This document shows positions 46,804-56,954 of a stretch of 64,000 nt of DNA, one piece after another. The first letter of the stretch is position 1, and each line of letters opens with the position of its first letter. This DNA is from an uncultured Psychrobacter sp. Lineage in GTDB: Bacteria > Pseudomonadota > Gammaproteobacteria > Pseudomonadales > Moraxellaceae. A program made the position numbers and the translations under genes. The notes below the pieces were generated by a model. That model was not told the origin of the DNA. It saw nothing but the letters and a program-made list of their open reading frames with translations, and did no database searches. The DNA is taken from NCBI RefSeq assembly GCF_947495825.1, contig NZ_CANMAH010000001.1:248001-312000 (forward strand), read 5' to 3'.

Positions 46804-47808
46804 ATGATGAGTGAAGCAAATAGTGTTAATAGCGACGAAGGTTTATTAATCGTATCAGAAGACGCTTGTAAATCCGTGATTGATCGCGCTTCTGCCTTTA
46901 CCGCAGTTGAAAATGTTTTTGCATCAATGTCACGAGGTGATGCGTATAACTTCCCTGTTATCCGTGAAGCGATTGGCTATGCTGATGCGTTATATGGCTT
47001 CAAATCAGGTTTTGACCGTGCTGGTAAATCCCTAGGTTTAAAATCAGGTGGCTATTGGCCAGGCAATGCCGCTAAAGGCTTGACCAATCATCAGTCAACG
47101 ATTTTCTTATTCAATCCAAATAATGGTAAATTACGTGCGCTCGTCGGTGGTAACTACCTAACTGCGGTACGTACTGCAGCAGCATCGGCAGTATCAATCG
47201 CCCATCTGGCCCGCAAAGACAGCAAAGTGCTTGGTATGGTTGGCGCTGGTCATCAGTCTACTTTTCAGCTGCGCGCGGCTCTTGAACAACGTAACTTTGA
47301 AAAAGTAGTCGCTTGGAACAACAATAAAGATCGTCTTAAAAACCTACAAACAGTCGCTGAAGAATTAGGCGTACCGTTTGAGTCTGTTGAGCGCGAGCAG
47401 TTATGTAGCGAGGCCGACGTGATCATTACCATTACTTCAGCGTTTGAGCCGCTGCTTATGAAAGAGTGGATCAAACCCGGTACACATATCGCTTGCATGG
47501 GTACTGATACTGTCGGAAAACAAGAAGTTGATGTCAACTTGCTAGCCGCTGCTACTGTCTTTACTGATGAAATCGCGCAATCGATTAGCCTTGGTGAAGC
47601 TCAGCATGCTATTAAGTCTGGTGCTATTAAAGAAAGTGATATCACCACGCTTGGGGACGTTATTAACGGTGAGCATGCAGGTCGAAGCTCAGATGATGAG
47701 ATTACTTTGTTTGATGGTACTGGTGTTGGCCTACAAGATTTAGCAGTTGCCTCTGCTGCTGCTAAGCTTGCACTTGAAAAAGGCGAAGCGCAACAAGTCT
47801 CGTTATAA
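46804..47808 (+). CDS. bhcD: iminosuccinate reductase (ornithine cyclodeaminase/mu-crystallin family)
   Basis: 334 residues. The family N-terminus has FNPNNGKLRALVGGNYLTAVRTAAASAVS with the substrate lysine/arginine region. The Rossmann motif is LGMVGAGHQSTFQLRAAL near residue 140, followed by ADVIITITSAFEPLL, GTHIACMGTDTVGKQEVD and the C-terminal FDGTGVGLQDLAVASAA. BhcD reduces iminosuccinate to L-aspartate with NADH, closing the cycle. By itself it could be an alanine dehydrogenase-like or cyclodeaminase protein; position after bhcABC decides. AAAAAGGA precedes the ATG. Confidence 0.87.
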   Translation: MMSEANSVNSDEGLLIVSEDACKSVIDRASAFTAVENVFASMSRGDAYNFPVIREAIGYADALYGFKSGFDRAGKSLGLKSGGYWPGNAAKGLTNHQSTIFLFNPNNGKLRALVGGNYLTAVRTAAASAVSIAHLARKDSKVLGMVGAGHQSTFQLRAALEQRNFEKVVAWNNNKDRLKNLQTVAEELGVPFESVEREQLCSEADVIITITSAFEPLLMKEWIKPGTHIACMGTDTVGKQEVDVNLLAAATVFTDEIAQSISLGEAQHAIKSGAIKESDITTLGDVINGEHAGRSSDDEITLFDGTGVGLQDLAVASAAAKLALEKGEAQQVSL

Positions 47809-47833
47809 CCAGAAAACTAACCCCTGTATTGAT

Positions 47834-47866
47834 AACCGCCAAATAATTAGCTTATCTGGCGGTTTT
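47834..47866 (+). terminator. terminator downstream of bhcD
   Basis: AACCGCCA and TGGCGGTT form the base of a hairpin with further inner pairing (ATAA/TTAT), followed by TT. It ends the bhc operon. Confidence 0.7.
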
Positions 47867-47968
47867 AATAATGCTCATATGAGATTAAATCAGTTCTTTG
47901 AGTTGATACTTATCCATTATGAGTTAAAAATGGCGATCTAAATTGATAAAAGTCAATGGGAGGTAGTT

Positions 47969-48418
47969 TTAATACACTTCCAAAGCTAAAATAGGCTGCC
48001 CGTATTCAACACTTTGCCCATCCTCAACTAAGATATCGCTCACGACACCTTCTTTGTCACTGACCACAGGTAGCAATCGAGTCAACTCCTCAATAAAGCA
48101 AATCGTTTGACCCTTTTTGACATAGTCACCCTTGCTAACCAAAGGATCTACTGCTCCGTCTTCACTTAAATAAACCCGGCCAACATGCGTCGCGCACACC
48201 TTCGTTAAAGTATTATCTACGACTCCAAAATTGTGAGCTGCACTATTTTTATACGCACTATTTTGAACAGTCTTTGTCTTTACGGGGCTGACAATCTCTT
48301 GCTGATTTACATTGTTAACCACTGTGATTGACTGCCCATTATCTTCAATCGTTACTTTATAAAGTTGGCTGCTTTCAACGAGTGCGACAACTCGCGCCAC
48401 TTGTTCTATATCCATCAT
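47969..48418 (-). CDS. biotin carboxyl carrier-like protein lacking the biotinylation lysine
   Basis: 149 residues, arranged like AccB: a leading helix (DIEQVARVVALVESSQLYKVTI), a linker, and a C-terminal biotinyl/lipoyl-like barrel from about residue 78 (HVGRVYL...KKGQTICFIEELTRLLPV...EYGQPILALEVY). The canonical EAMKM is replaced by EELTR: T113 stands where the biotinylated lysine should be, so it cannot be biotinylated at the usual site. The start is chosen at an ATG-ATG pair preceded by AAGGAG; an upstream start at 48451 would overlap the transporter. It is the last gene of the pxp operon. Function is unknown. Confidence 0.8.
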   Translation of the reverse strand: MMDIEQVARVVALVESSQLYKVTIEDNGQSITVVNNVNQQEIVSPVKTKTVQNSAYKNSAAHNFGVVDNTLTKVCATHVGRVYLSEDGAVDPLVSKGDYVKKGQTICFIEELTRLLPVVSDKEGVVSDILVEDGQSVEYGQPILALEVY

Positions 48419-48425
48419 AAACTCC

Positions 48426-49613
48426 TTAACTGATACCAAGATATTGAGCAATAGTCATCACGCTTAAGATACTCATCGCAATGGCAATTAACCAACCAAA
48501 GGCCGCGATCCAAAGAGGGTGTTTATAATTGCCGACGATATTTTTTCTATAAGCGGCAATAAGTATAATGACCATAGCGATCGGTAATACTAAGCCATTC
48601 AACGTTCCCACTAGTACAAGTACTTGAGCTGGCTTGCCGATGGTGGCAAATACAAGGGTCGAGATGACAATGAAACCAATGATAAAATAGCGTTTATGCG
48701 TCTCGATGAATGGATGAAAGTTGGTCATAAAAGAAACGGAGGTATAGGCGGCGCCAATCACTGAGGTCACTGAGGCGGCCCAAATGACGATACCAAAGAT
48801 AATCTTACCGACATTCCCAAGAATATACTGAAAAGGAGACATCGCTGGGTTTGCTGGATCTAATGCCATACCTTTAGAAACCACGCCTAGCACAGCAAGG
48901 AATAAAAAGACGCGAATAACAGAGGCAATCAAAATACCAGAGACCGAGCTTCTGGTCACCGAGCCTAGGTTTTCTTGTCCGCTTACGCCTGCTTCTAACA
49001 AGCGATGCGCCCCAGAAAAAGTAATATAACCACCAACCGTTCCGCCTACTAAGGTTACAATCGCAACCGCATCTATCTTATCAGGCATGATGGTTTTGGT
49101 AACTGCGTCTGCTAATGGCGGGTCAGATTTGAATACCACATAGATAATTAAGATGATTAGAATAAAGCCCATGAGCTGGGCGAATTTATCCATGATAGGC
49201 CCAGTTTCTCTACCCAAAAATATAGCCACAGCGATAACGCCACTGATCAGCGCACCAGTAATGGGAGAGATATTGAACACCGACTGCATACCCAAACCAG
49301 CGCCGCCAATATTACCGATATTAAACGCCAAGCCACCGGCTATGATTAGGAAAGCGAGCAAATAGCCCACTCCTGGAAATACTAGATTAGCGATTTCTTG
49401 CGCGCGCTTTTTGGATACCGCTACTACTCGCCAAACGTTAAGCTGGACGCCAATATCCATAATAATAGAGATTAAAATAACAAAACCGAAACTCGCCATC
49501 AGGCTTTCGGTAAAAGTAGCAGTTTGAGTCAAAAACCCTGGCCCTACTGCTGAGGTTGCCATTAAAAAAGCAGCGCCTAAGATGGCGGTATTGCGTTTTT
49601 TTAAGGTACTCAT
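48426..49613 (-). CDS. NRAMP-related transporter, YcsG-like, candidate 5-oxoproline importer
   Basis: A 395-residue polytopic membrane protein with about 11 helices and the NRAMP fold. The first-helix metal motif DPGN is replaced by GPGF (residues 24-27, SAVGPGFLTQ). The helix-6 region GGYITFSGAHRLLEAG lacks the metal-binding methionine motif, so metal transport is unlikely. B. subtilis YcsG, encoded beside the YcsF (PxpA) gene, is the natural comparison. Position between pxpA and the BCCP-like gene suggests import of pyroglutamate or a related compound. The start at 49613 follows AAGGATG. Confidence 0.82.
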   Translation of the reverse strand: MSTLKKRNTAILGAAFLMATSAVGPGFLTQTATFTESLMASFGFVILISIIMDIGVQLNVWRVVAVSKKRAQEIANLVFPGVGYLLAFLIIAGGLAFNIGNIGGAGLGMQSVFNISPITGALISGVIAVAIFLGRETGPIMDKFAQLMGFILIILIIYVVFKSDPPLADAVTKTIMPDKIDAVAIVTLVGGTVGGYITFSGAHRLLEAGVSGQENLGSVTRSSVSGILIASVIRVFLFLAVLGVVSKGMALDPANPAMSPFQYILGNVGKIIFGIVIWAASVTSVIGAAYTSVSFMTNFHPFIETHKRYFIIGFIVISTLVFATIGKPAQVLVLVGTLNGLVLPIAMVIILIAAYRKNIVGNYKHPLWIAAFGWLIAIAMSILSVMTIAQYLGIS

Positions 49614-49655
49614 AAACATCCTTGTTGTATACAGAGTAGGTTATTCAAGCTATTA

Positions 49656-50390
49656 TTAAGCCGATATCTTAATACCTTTTAGTTCTAACTGCTTCTTTAT
49701 TTCTTTTGCAAAAAGAATGGCATGTTCGCCGTCGCCATGTAAGCAGATGCTTTGGGCATCTACTGGCACCTTGTCACCGCATACACTGGTAACAGAACCT
49801 TCAGTAATCATTTGCATGACATGGTTGGTCGCTTCATCCGTGTCAGTTATTAGGGCATTGTCTTTGCTACGCGAGACGAGCGTGCCATCTTTTTCATAGT
49901 TTCTATCAGCGAATACTTCAGATATCGCCTCTAGACCGTGGTTCTTTGCTGACTTGACTAGATAGCCACCTGATAGACCCATCACTTTGAGATTGGAATC
50001 AAAATTCTTAATTTCACTGACTAGAATATCGGCTAACGATTCATTGGCAGCCGCTTGGTTGTATAAAGCGCCATGCGGTTTGACATACTCTAACGTCACG
50101 CCAACCAAGTCACAAAGCGCTTTGGTTGCACCCAATTGATACCTCAACAAGGCACGGTAGCCCTCCTCACTCAAAACTTGATCGCTGCGGCCAAAGTTCT
50201 CTCTATCATCAAAACTTGGATGAGCCCCTACCCTGACATTATTTTTCTTTGCCAACTGTAAGGTCTTTAGCATCTCGGCATAGGAGCCAGCATGTAAGCC
50301 GCAACATACGTTAGCCGAACTTACTATGGTCATCAGCTTCTCATCTTGTCCGCAGCCTTCGGCAACGTCTGCATTTAAATCAACTTTCAT
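49656..50390 (-). CDS. pxpA: 5-oxoprolinase subunit A (LamB/YcsF family)
   Basis: 244 residues, the standard PxpA length. It begins MKVDLNADVAEGCGQDEKL, then SSANVCCGLHAGSY, GAHPSFDDRENFGR and VKPHGALYN, all family signatures. PxpABC hydrolyses 5-oxoproline (pyroglutamate), a spontaneous cyclisation product of glutamine/glutamate, to glutamate at the cost of ATP. The start at 50390 is set by family alignment and overlaps the pxpC end by 11 bp, showing translational coupling. Confidence 0.93.
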   Translation of the reverse strand: MKVDLNADVAEGCGQDEKLMTIVSSANVCCGLHAGSYAEMLKTLQLAKKNNVRVGAHPSFDDRENFGRSDQVLSEEGYRALLRYQLGATKALCDLVGVTLEYVKPHGALYNQAAANESLADILVSEIKNFDSNLKVMGLSGGYLVKSAKNHGLEAISEVFADRNYEKDGTLVSRSKDNALITDTDEATNHVMQMITEGSVTSVCGDKVPVDAQSICLHGDGEHAILFAKEIKKQLELKGIKISA

Positions 50391-51300
50391 GGGCGTACTC
50401 CTTAATTTGCTCGATATAGTGTTGTCTTTTTTGCTGCTCACGCAATGCTGTCTCTACCTCTACGACGACAAATTGACAAGTTTTACCAAACCGAATTTGC
50501 GCCATTAGCCCTATATCAGCGTTAATCACCGTTGCAATCTTAGGATAGCCACCCGTCGTTTGGGCATCAGCCATCAACACAATCGGCTGCCCTTGCGGCG
50601 GTACTTGAATCATACCGATATCGACACCGTGCGAGCTCATTTGCATGGATTCATTAAACTCAAGTGGCATGCCATCCAAACGATAGCCCATACGGTTGCT
50701 ACTACTCTGTAGTTGCCATTGCTGTGATTCAAACGCTGCTTTTGAGGCAGAGGTAAAATACTCGTACTCACTGTTTTTTATTACTCTAATCGTATTGGTC
50801 GGCTCAAGGCGAGCCACCCCTATAACGGGTAAGCTTGAGGATGTTCTCACTTTTAGAACATCATCTGCTTTAAGGTATCTACCTTTAAAACCACTAAAAC
50901 CAGCTTTTAGATTGGTGCTGGACGATTGCAGGACAGGCTCGATATCAAAGCCGCCGTGTACACACAGATAGGTATACATACCTTGCAATGGGCGCAGCAG
51001 TTTGAGCGTCTGCCCCGCCTGTGCATTAATACGCCAATAGCAAGGAATGCGCTTATCATCTATATATGCCTCGTAAAGCGCACCCGTTAAGCAAAAACTC
51101 ACGTCTTCTTCAAACTGTATTGTGAGACTACCGACCGCTATTTCGATAGCAGGCTCGTTAAGGTCGTTCTTTAACAACGCATTTCCCGCTTGCAAAGCCC
51201 AGCTGTCCATCACCCCGCTTCTATCTACGCCCATACTTCGGTAGCCAAATCGTCCCGAGTCTTGGATGCTAGCAAGCGCACTAGTGGTTAAAATCTTCAT
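50380..51300 (-). CDS. pxpC: 5-oxoprolinase subunit C (KipA/biotin-dependent carboxyltransferase-like)
   Basis: 306 residues. It begins MKILTTSALASIQDSGRFGYRSMGVDRSGVMDSWALQAGNALL, typical of the family, then SLTIQFEEDVSFCLTGA, VHGGFDIEPVLQSSS and GVDIGMIQVPPQGQPIVLMADAQTTGGYPKIATV. With PxpB it forms the cyclophilin-like complex that handles the phosphorylated intermediate of 5-oxoproline hydrolysis. The preferred start (51300) has AGGTG about 7 bases upstream; an ATG three codons earlier is possible. The C-terminal end extends about 10 residues into pxpA. Confidence 0.92.
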   Translation of the reverse strand: MKILTTSALASIQDSGRFGYRSMGVDRSGVMDSWALQAGNALLKNDLNEPAIEIAVGSLTIQFEEDVSFCLTGALYEAYIDDKRIPCYWRINAQAGQTLKLLRPLQGMYTYLCVHGGFDIEPVLQSSSTNLKAGFSGFKGRYLKADDVLKVRTSSSLPVIGVARLEPTNTIRVIKNSEYEYFTSASKAAFESQQWQLQSSSNRMGYRLDGMPLEFNESMQMSSHGVDIGMIQVPPQGQPIVLMADAQTTGGYPKIATVINADIGLMAQIRFGKTCQFVVVEVETALREQQKRQHYIEQIKEYAHES

Positions 51301-51349
51301 TGATAGCACCTATCTATTTGTATTAGCAGATATCTGATTTAAAGATGTT

Positions 51350-52003
51350 TTATTCATAAATATCAATAGCGGTAAATTTCAGAGTATCGCCTGCGTTAAG
51401 CAAAGCATGCGACGCTTTTGTTAAATCAAATAAAGGTATATCAGTTTGGCCTAATAGCTGCCAACCACCTGGGGATTCAAAGGGATAGACACCGGTTTGT
51501 TCACCACCGATGCCTACTGAGCCTGCAGGCACTTTCGTTCTGGGGGTCGAATGTCTTGGAAAATATAAGGCTTCAGATAAGCCGCCAAGATAAGGAAATC
51601 CGGGCTGAAAACCAATAAAATAAACCGTATAAGTCGCCTTGGTATGTAAATCGACAACCGCTTCAACGGAGAGGCCCAATTCAGTGGCCAACGCTTTTAA
51701 ATCAGGGCCATATTTGCCGCCATAATGTACGGGGATTTCAATATGCTTACCGTTTATGGTTTTTGAAGGAATATCATCAAGCAGAGCTGATAGTCTATCT
51801 TTAAACACTTTAAGCTCGGCCCATGTTAAAGATGCGGTAAAGACACTTAGCGTATTCATGCCGATGACGACTTCTAAGACTTCTGGCATCTGCTGTATGC
51901 TATCGGCGAGCGCCCAGCATTGCTGCTGTTTTTCTAACGTTATAGGTTTAGGGAAAAACAAAGTTAGATTGGTCTCACTGCATAGTTGCCATTGTAATTC
52001 CAT
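51350..52003 (-). CDS. pxpB: 5-oxoprolinase subunit B (KipI/allophanate hydrolase subunit 1-like)
   Basis: 217 residues from the ATG at 52003, close to E. coli PxpB (218). It contains IQQMPEVLEVVIGMNTLSVF, HYGGKYGPDLKALATELGLSVEAVV, the conserved YTVYFIGFQPGFPYLGGL, PRHSTPRTKVPAGSVGIGG and QTGVYPFESPGGWQLLGQT. A start at 52045 adds 14 residues with no ribosome site; GGAG precedes 52003 by about 10 bases. It is the partner of PxpC. Confidence 0.92.
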   Translation of the reverse strand: MELQWQLCSETNLTLFFPKPITLEKQQQCWALADSIQQMPEVLEVVIGMNTLSVFTASLTWAELKVFKDRLSALLDDIPSKTINGKHIEIPVHYGGKYGPDLKALATELGLSVEAVVDLHTKATYTVYFIGFQPGFPYLGGLSEALYFPRHSTPRTKVPAGSVGIGGEQTGVYPFESPGGWQLLGQTDIPLFDLTKASHALLNAGDTLKFTAIDIYE

Positions 52004-52073
52004 TAGCACACGCTCCGTTATCTTCGTCTTTCTTTCAGGCTTCATATCTGTTTTTTAAACATGAAAACTTAGT

Positions 52074-53420
52074 TTATATATTTTCTTTTATCCAGTCGGT
52101 CAGATAATGAATACTTACTTGACCCTGACAAAACGCTTCATCTTTAAACAGCCGCTCGTGCAGGCTGATATTGGTATCAATACCTGTAATTTGCGCTTCT
52201 GATAAGGCTGCTTGCATCTTCTTAATCGCCGCTTCCCTTGACTGATCATACACGCATATTTTCGCTATCAAACTGTCATAAGAGGGCGGAACGGTATAGT
52301 TTGACTCGATATGACTATCAACTCGAATACCAAGTCCTGCGGGCATATGACAGTAGTCTATACGTCCAGCATTGGGCAAAAAGGTATCAGGATTTTCAGC
52401 GTTAATACGGCACTCAAAAGCGTGTCCAGTGATAACGATATCGCTTTGTTTATGCGCAAGCTCTAACCCTGCGGCTACTCGTATTTGTTCTTGGACGATA
52501 TCGACTCCAGTGACCATCTCGGTAATAGGATGCTCAACCTGAATACGAGTATTCATCTCGATAAAAAAGAACTCACCGTTTTCATATAAAAACTCAAACG
52601 TGCCCGCCCCTCTATAATCCATTTGCTGGCAGGCAGTCGCGCAAGCTTGACCTATCCGCTGTCTTTGTTCATCAGTAATACCTGGGGCTGGCGCTTCCTC
52701 TATTACTTTTTGGTGGCGGCGCTGCATAGAGCAATCGCGCTCACCTAGATAGATAGCATTGCCGTGGGTATCAGACAGCACTTGGATTTCGATATGGCGC
52801 GGCGCTTGTAGGTATTTTTCAAGATAAACGATAGCACTACCGAAATTGGCTTTAGCTTCTGTCTGCGTCATAGAAATAGCAGGTAGTAAATCGGCCTCTT
52901 GTTCCACAACTCGCATACCGCGGCCACCGCCGCCACTAGCAGCTTTAATAATAACAGGATAGCCAACATCACTTGCAATCTTGATTATCTGAGCGCTATC
53001 TGCAGGCAAAGCACCTTCGGAACCCGGCACACAAGGCACACTTGCGGCAATCATCTGCTTTTTGGCAGCGACCTTGTCTCCCATTTGTCTGATGTTGTCT
53101 GCAGTTGGCCCGATAAAAACGAGACCAGACTTTTCAATCAAATCCGCAAATTCTGCGTTTTCGGACAAAAACCCATAGCCTGGATGAATGGCGTCGGCGT
53201 TAGTCATTTTTGCCGCAGAAACAATCGCTCTTTGATTTAAGTAGCTGTGTGCCGCATTAGCAGGGCCAATACATATTTTCTCATCAGCGAGGCGGACTGG
53301 TAGCGAGTCTCTATCCGCCTCCGAATGGGCTATGACTGACCCGATACCCAACTGTTTACAAGCTCGCACAATGCGTAAGGCAATCTCGCCACGGTTGGCA
53401 ATTAAGATTTTTGAGAACAT
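52074..53420 (-). CDS. accC: biotin carboxylase (AccC-like) of the pxp operon
   Basis: 448 residues. An ATP-grasp biotin carboxylase: [20 protein letters not shown] at the start, then [14 protein letters not shown], the glycine-rich loop [56 protein letters not shown] and [13 protein letters not shown]. It carboxylates biotin on a carrier protein. It sits between a biotinylatable BCCP gene and pxpBCA, an arrangement common around 5-oxoprolinase. It is probably not the main acetyl-CoA carboxylase subunit, since no carboxyltransferase gene is here. The start at 53420 is taken from family alignment and AGGAAG. Confidence 0.88.
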   Translation of the reverse strand: MFSKILIANRGEIALRIVRACKQLGIGSVIAHSEADRDSLPVRLADEKICIGPANAAHSYLNQRAIVSAAKMTNADAIHPGYGFLSENAEFADLIEKSGLVFIGPTADNIRQMGDKVAAKKQMIAASVPCVPGSEGALPADSAQIIKIASDVGYPVIIKAASGGGGRGMRVVEQEADLLPAISMTQTEAKANFGSAIVYLEKYLQAPRHIEIQVLSDTHGNAIYLGERDCSMQRRHQKVIEEAPAPGITDEQRQRIGQACATACQQMDYRGAGTFEFLYENGEFFFIEMNTRIQVEHPITEMVTGVDIVQEQIRVAAGLELAHKQSDIVITGHAFECRINAENPDTFLPNAGRIDYCHMPAGLGIRVDSHIESNYTVPPSYDSLIAKICVYDQSREAAIKKMQAALSEAQITGIDTNISLHERLFKDEAFCQGQVSIHYLTDWIKENI

Positions 53421-53479
53421 GTCGGTCTTCCTAAGCTGGTCTTCATAAAAATACAGTGCGTAAGTAAGATGAGCCAATA

Positions 53480-53995
53480 TTAGCTGGCTGGTTCAATCAC
53501 AAACAACGGTTGTCCGTATTCTACGACATCACCTTCATCTACTAATACGTCTGTAATAGTACAAGCAAAATCAGCTTTGACCTCATGCATCATTTTCATA
53601 GCCTCAATAATACATAGCGTCTGCCCTTTATCTACCTTATCTCCTACTTTAACGAACTCGTCAGCAGTAGGTTCTGAGCGTGAATAGAAGGTGCCCAACA
53701 TAGGCGCTGTTACTTGGTTTTGATCATCTTCACCTGCCTCTTTTTTATTAAAGCTTGCATCGCTGTTATCAACAGCGTCTTGATTACTCTCAGAGCTTGT
53801 CATCGTTCGCTGTGTTGTGCCAGCGGTACTAGCAAGATTGCGCTTGTTGTCGTTGTTATCACTATTATATTTGTTGTCATCAGATCGACATACTATAGAG
53901 ATGCGCGCGTCACCATCAGTCACTTCTAGAGAGTTTATGTTCGAGCGCTCAGCTATCTGTATCAGCTTTTCAAGATCAGGGAAGTTAATGTTCAT
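53480..53995 (-). CDS. accB: biotin carboxyl carrier protein (AccB-like) of the pxp operon
   Basis: 171 residues. The N-terminal helix region ([21 protein letters not shown]) is followed by a low-complexity Asn/Asp/Ser linker (about residues 40-95). The biotinyl barrel has [19 protein letters not shown] and the biotinylation site EAMKMMHEV with K134. It is the first gene of the minus-strand operon and supplies the carrier for the adjacent biotin carboxylase. Contrast with the last gene of the same operon, which has lost this lysine. The start at 53995 (MNINFPDL) is preferred over an upstream ATG at 54022. Confidence 0.88.
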   Translation of the reverse strand: MNINFPDLEKLIQIAERSNINSLEVTDGDARISIVCRSDDNKYNSDNNDNKRNLASTAGTTQRTMTSSESNQDAVDNSDASFNKKEAGEDDQNQVTAPMLGTFYSRSEPTADEFVKVGDKVDKGQTLCIIEAMKMMHEVKADFACTITDVLVDEGDVVEYGQPLFVIEPAS

Positions 53996-54172
53996 ATGAC
54001 TAGCTATTCCATTAGAGTGCAAAAAAAAACGATTAGTTTATTTGGTACATTGAATAATTACGTTTAAACGTAGCACAACTGCTGTACTCAATCGTAGCAG
54101 TTATGTGTCCCAGGTTTTTGGGTTCATCATGATAATTAGCGTGGTACAAGGTTTATAAGTGTTTATATAACG

Positions 54173-54220
54173 AAAAGGCCTTTAATACTATAGTAGACAT
54201 AGCATTAAAGACCTTTTTTT
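54173..54220 (-). terminator. terminator downstream of pobA
   Basis: A 19-bp stem (54173-54191 and 54199-54217, two wobble positions) with a 7-base loop and T/A-runs on both sides. It lies between the pobA stop and the start of the pxp operon. Confidence 0.8.
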
Positions 54221-54244
54221 TAGGTATAAACTAGTATTTATAGA

Positions 54245-55516
<1,272 letters not shown>

Positions 55517-55547
55517 TTATCATATGACGCACTTGTCACTCATCATA

Positions 55548-56171
55548 TTAAAAGTCAAAAAAGACCGTTTCATCGTCACCTTGCAAGCGTATGTCAAACC
55601 GATAACGAGGTTTTTCATTGTTCGACTCTTTCACCGCTATCAGCGTTTTGCGGCGTACAGGCGACGGGACTCTATTTAAGATTGGGCAATTTTCATTAGC
55701 CGCCTCTTCGTCATCAAAGTACGCTCTGGTTTGCAAATGAAGATTAATACCGCGTGCGAAGATGGCAATATTGATATGAGGCGCCATTGATTTACCATCA
55801 AAATCTACTTGCCCAGGTTTAATCGTCTTAAAATAAAAGTCACCATCCATCGCACAGGCACTACGACCGAAACCGCTAAATGGCTTTTTATTATCAAAAT
55901 CAGCAACATAGTTACCGTGGCTATCAGCTTGCCAAATCTCAATTAAGGCGTCATGTACTAAGTCACCATTGCCGTCATAGACAGAGCCGACCAGCTCGAT
56001 ATGCTCACCTTCGGCATTTTCTTTTGCCAAATCTTGCCAGATTTCATCTGATCTTGACTCAAAGCCTGCAATCTCTAACGCTAAACCGATATGGACAAAA
56101 GGCCCAGCCGTTTGTGAAGCTGTTTCACGCAGTAAACCCGTTTCATCTTGTAATTTGTATTGGCTATACAT
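55548..56171 (-). CDS. pcaG: protocatechuate 3,4-dioxygenase, alpha subunit
   Basis: 207 residues. Typical alpha-subunit sequence: ETASQTAGPFVHIGLAL at the start, then LVGSVYDGNGDLVHDALIEIWQADSHGNYVADFD, GFGRSACAMDGDFYFKTIKPG, APHINIAIFARGI and the C-terminal DIRLQGDDETVFFDF. The alpha subunit lacks the iron ligands and pairs with PcaH. It lies 3 bp after pcaH. Confidence 0.94.
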   Translation of the reverse strand: MYSQYKLQDETGLLRETASQTAGPFVHIGLALEIAGFESRSDEIWQDLAKENAEGEHIELVGSVYDGNGDLVHDALIEIWQADSHGNYVADFDNKKPFSGFGRSACAMDGDFYFKTIKPGQVDFDGKSMAPHINIAIFARGINLHLQTRAYFDDEEAANENCPILNRVPSPVRRKTLIAVKESNNEKPRYRFDIRLQGDDETVFFDF

Positions 56172-56174
56172 GTT

Positions 56175-56903
56175 TTACTCCTCAAAATAGGTCTGTAATG
56201 CGCCGCGAACGACCACATCGAAACGGTACGCTAGGTAGTCCATCGGTTTGCTCATAGCCATGTCCAAACGTGCAATCATCGTTTCAACCGCTTCTGGATC
56301 TTTTAATACCTGCACGATTGGACACAGCGGAACCAATGGATCACCTTCAAAGTACATTTGAGTAATTAAGCGAGTCGAAATCGATGGTCCCATGACTGAA
56401 ACGTGAATATGCGCAGGGCGCCAAGTGTTAATACCATTTGGCCAAGGATAAGGACCGGGTCGCACGGTACGAAAACGATAACGGCCTTCAGCATCTGTCA
56501 TACAACGACCGACCCCACCAAAGTTTGGATCAAGAGGCGCAAGGTAGCTGTCTTTTTTATGGCGATAACGGCCTCCAGCATTGGCTTGCCACATCTCAAC
56601 CAAAGTATGGGGAACTGGTTTGCCAAACTGATCAATCACACGGCCATGTACCACAATGCGCTCACCAATAGGCAGGCCTGCTTGCGAGCCTTCTGTGCGA
56701 AAATTCATCAACAAATCATTGTCATGTTGTCCCATGTCTAAGTTATGAAAGACAGGACCACTGCGCTCTGAGGGGCTGGCATTTTGAATACTGACTAATG
56801 CTTGACGCGGAGAACGAGAAACTGAGGTTTTATAACCTGGTGTATACTGTGCAGGTTGCCATGCACGGTCACGCGCGACAAAATAAGGATAGTTTTGACT
56901 CAT
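56175..56903 (-). CDS. pcaH: protocatechuate 3,4-dioxygenase, beta subunit
   Basis: 242 residues. Intradiol ring-cleaving non-heme Fe(III) subunit, opening protocatechuate to 3-carboxy-cis,cis-muconate. The iron ligands lie in [20 protein letters not shown] (Tyr) and [29 protein letters not shown] (Tyr, His, His). An ATG at 56918 overlaps the GGAG ribosome site, so 56903 is the preferred start. Confidence 0.95.
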   Translation of the reverse strand: MSQNYPYFVARDRAWQPAQYTPGYKTSVSRSPRQALVSIQNASPSERSGPVFHNLDMGQHDNDLLMNFRTEGSQAGLPIGERIVVHGRVIDQFGKPVPHTLVEMWQANAGGRYRHKKDSYLAPLDPNFGGVGRCMTDAEGRYRFRTVRPGPYPWPNGINTWRPAHIHVSVMGPSISTRLITQMYFEGDPLVPLCPIVQVLKDPEAVETMIARLDMAMSKPMDYLAYRFDVVVRGALQTYFEE

Positions 56904-56954
56904 TAGGAGTATCTCCATTTTTATAAAAGGCTTAGAGCATTGAATATTTTAATA

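Noticed and set aside
47747..47941. Plus-strand 64-codon frame overlapping the bhcD end and terminator
   Set aside because: It reads through the bhcD terminator hairpin and has no ribosome site or motif.
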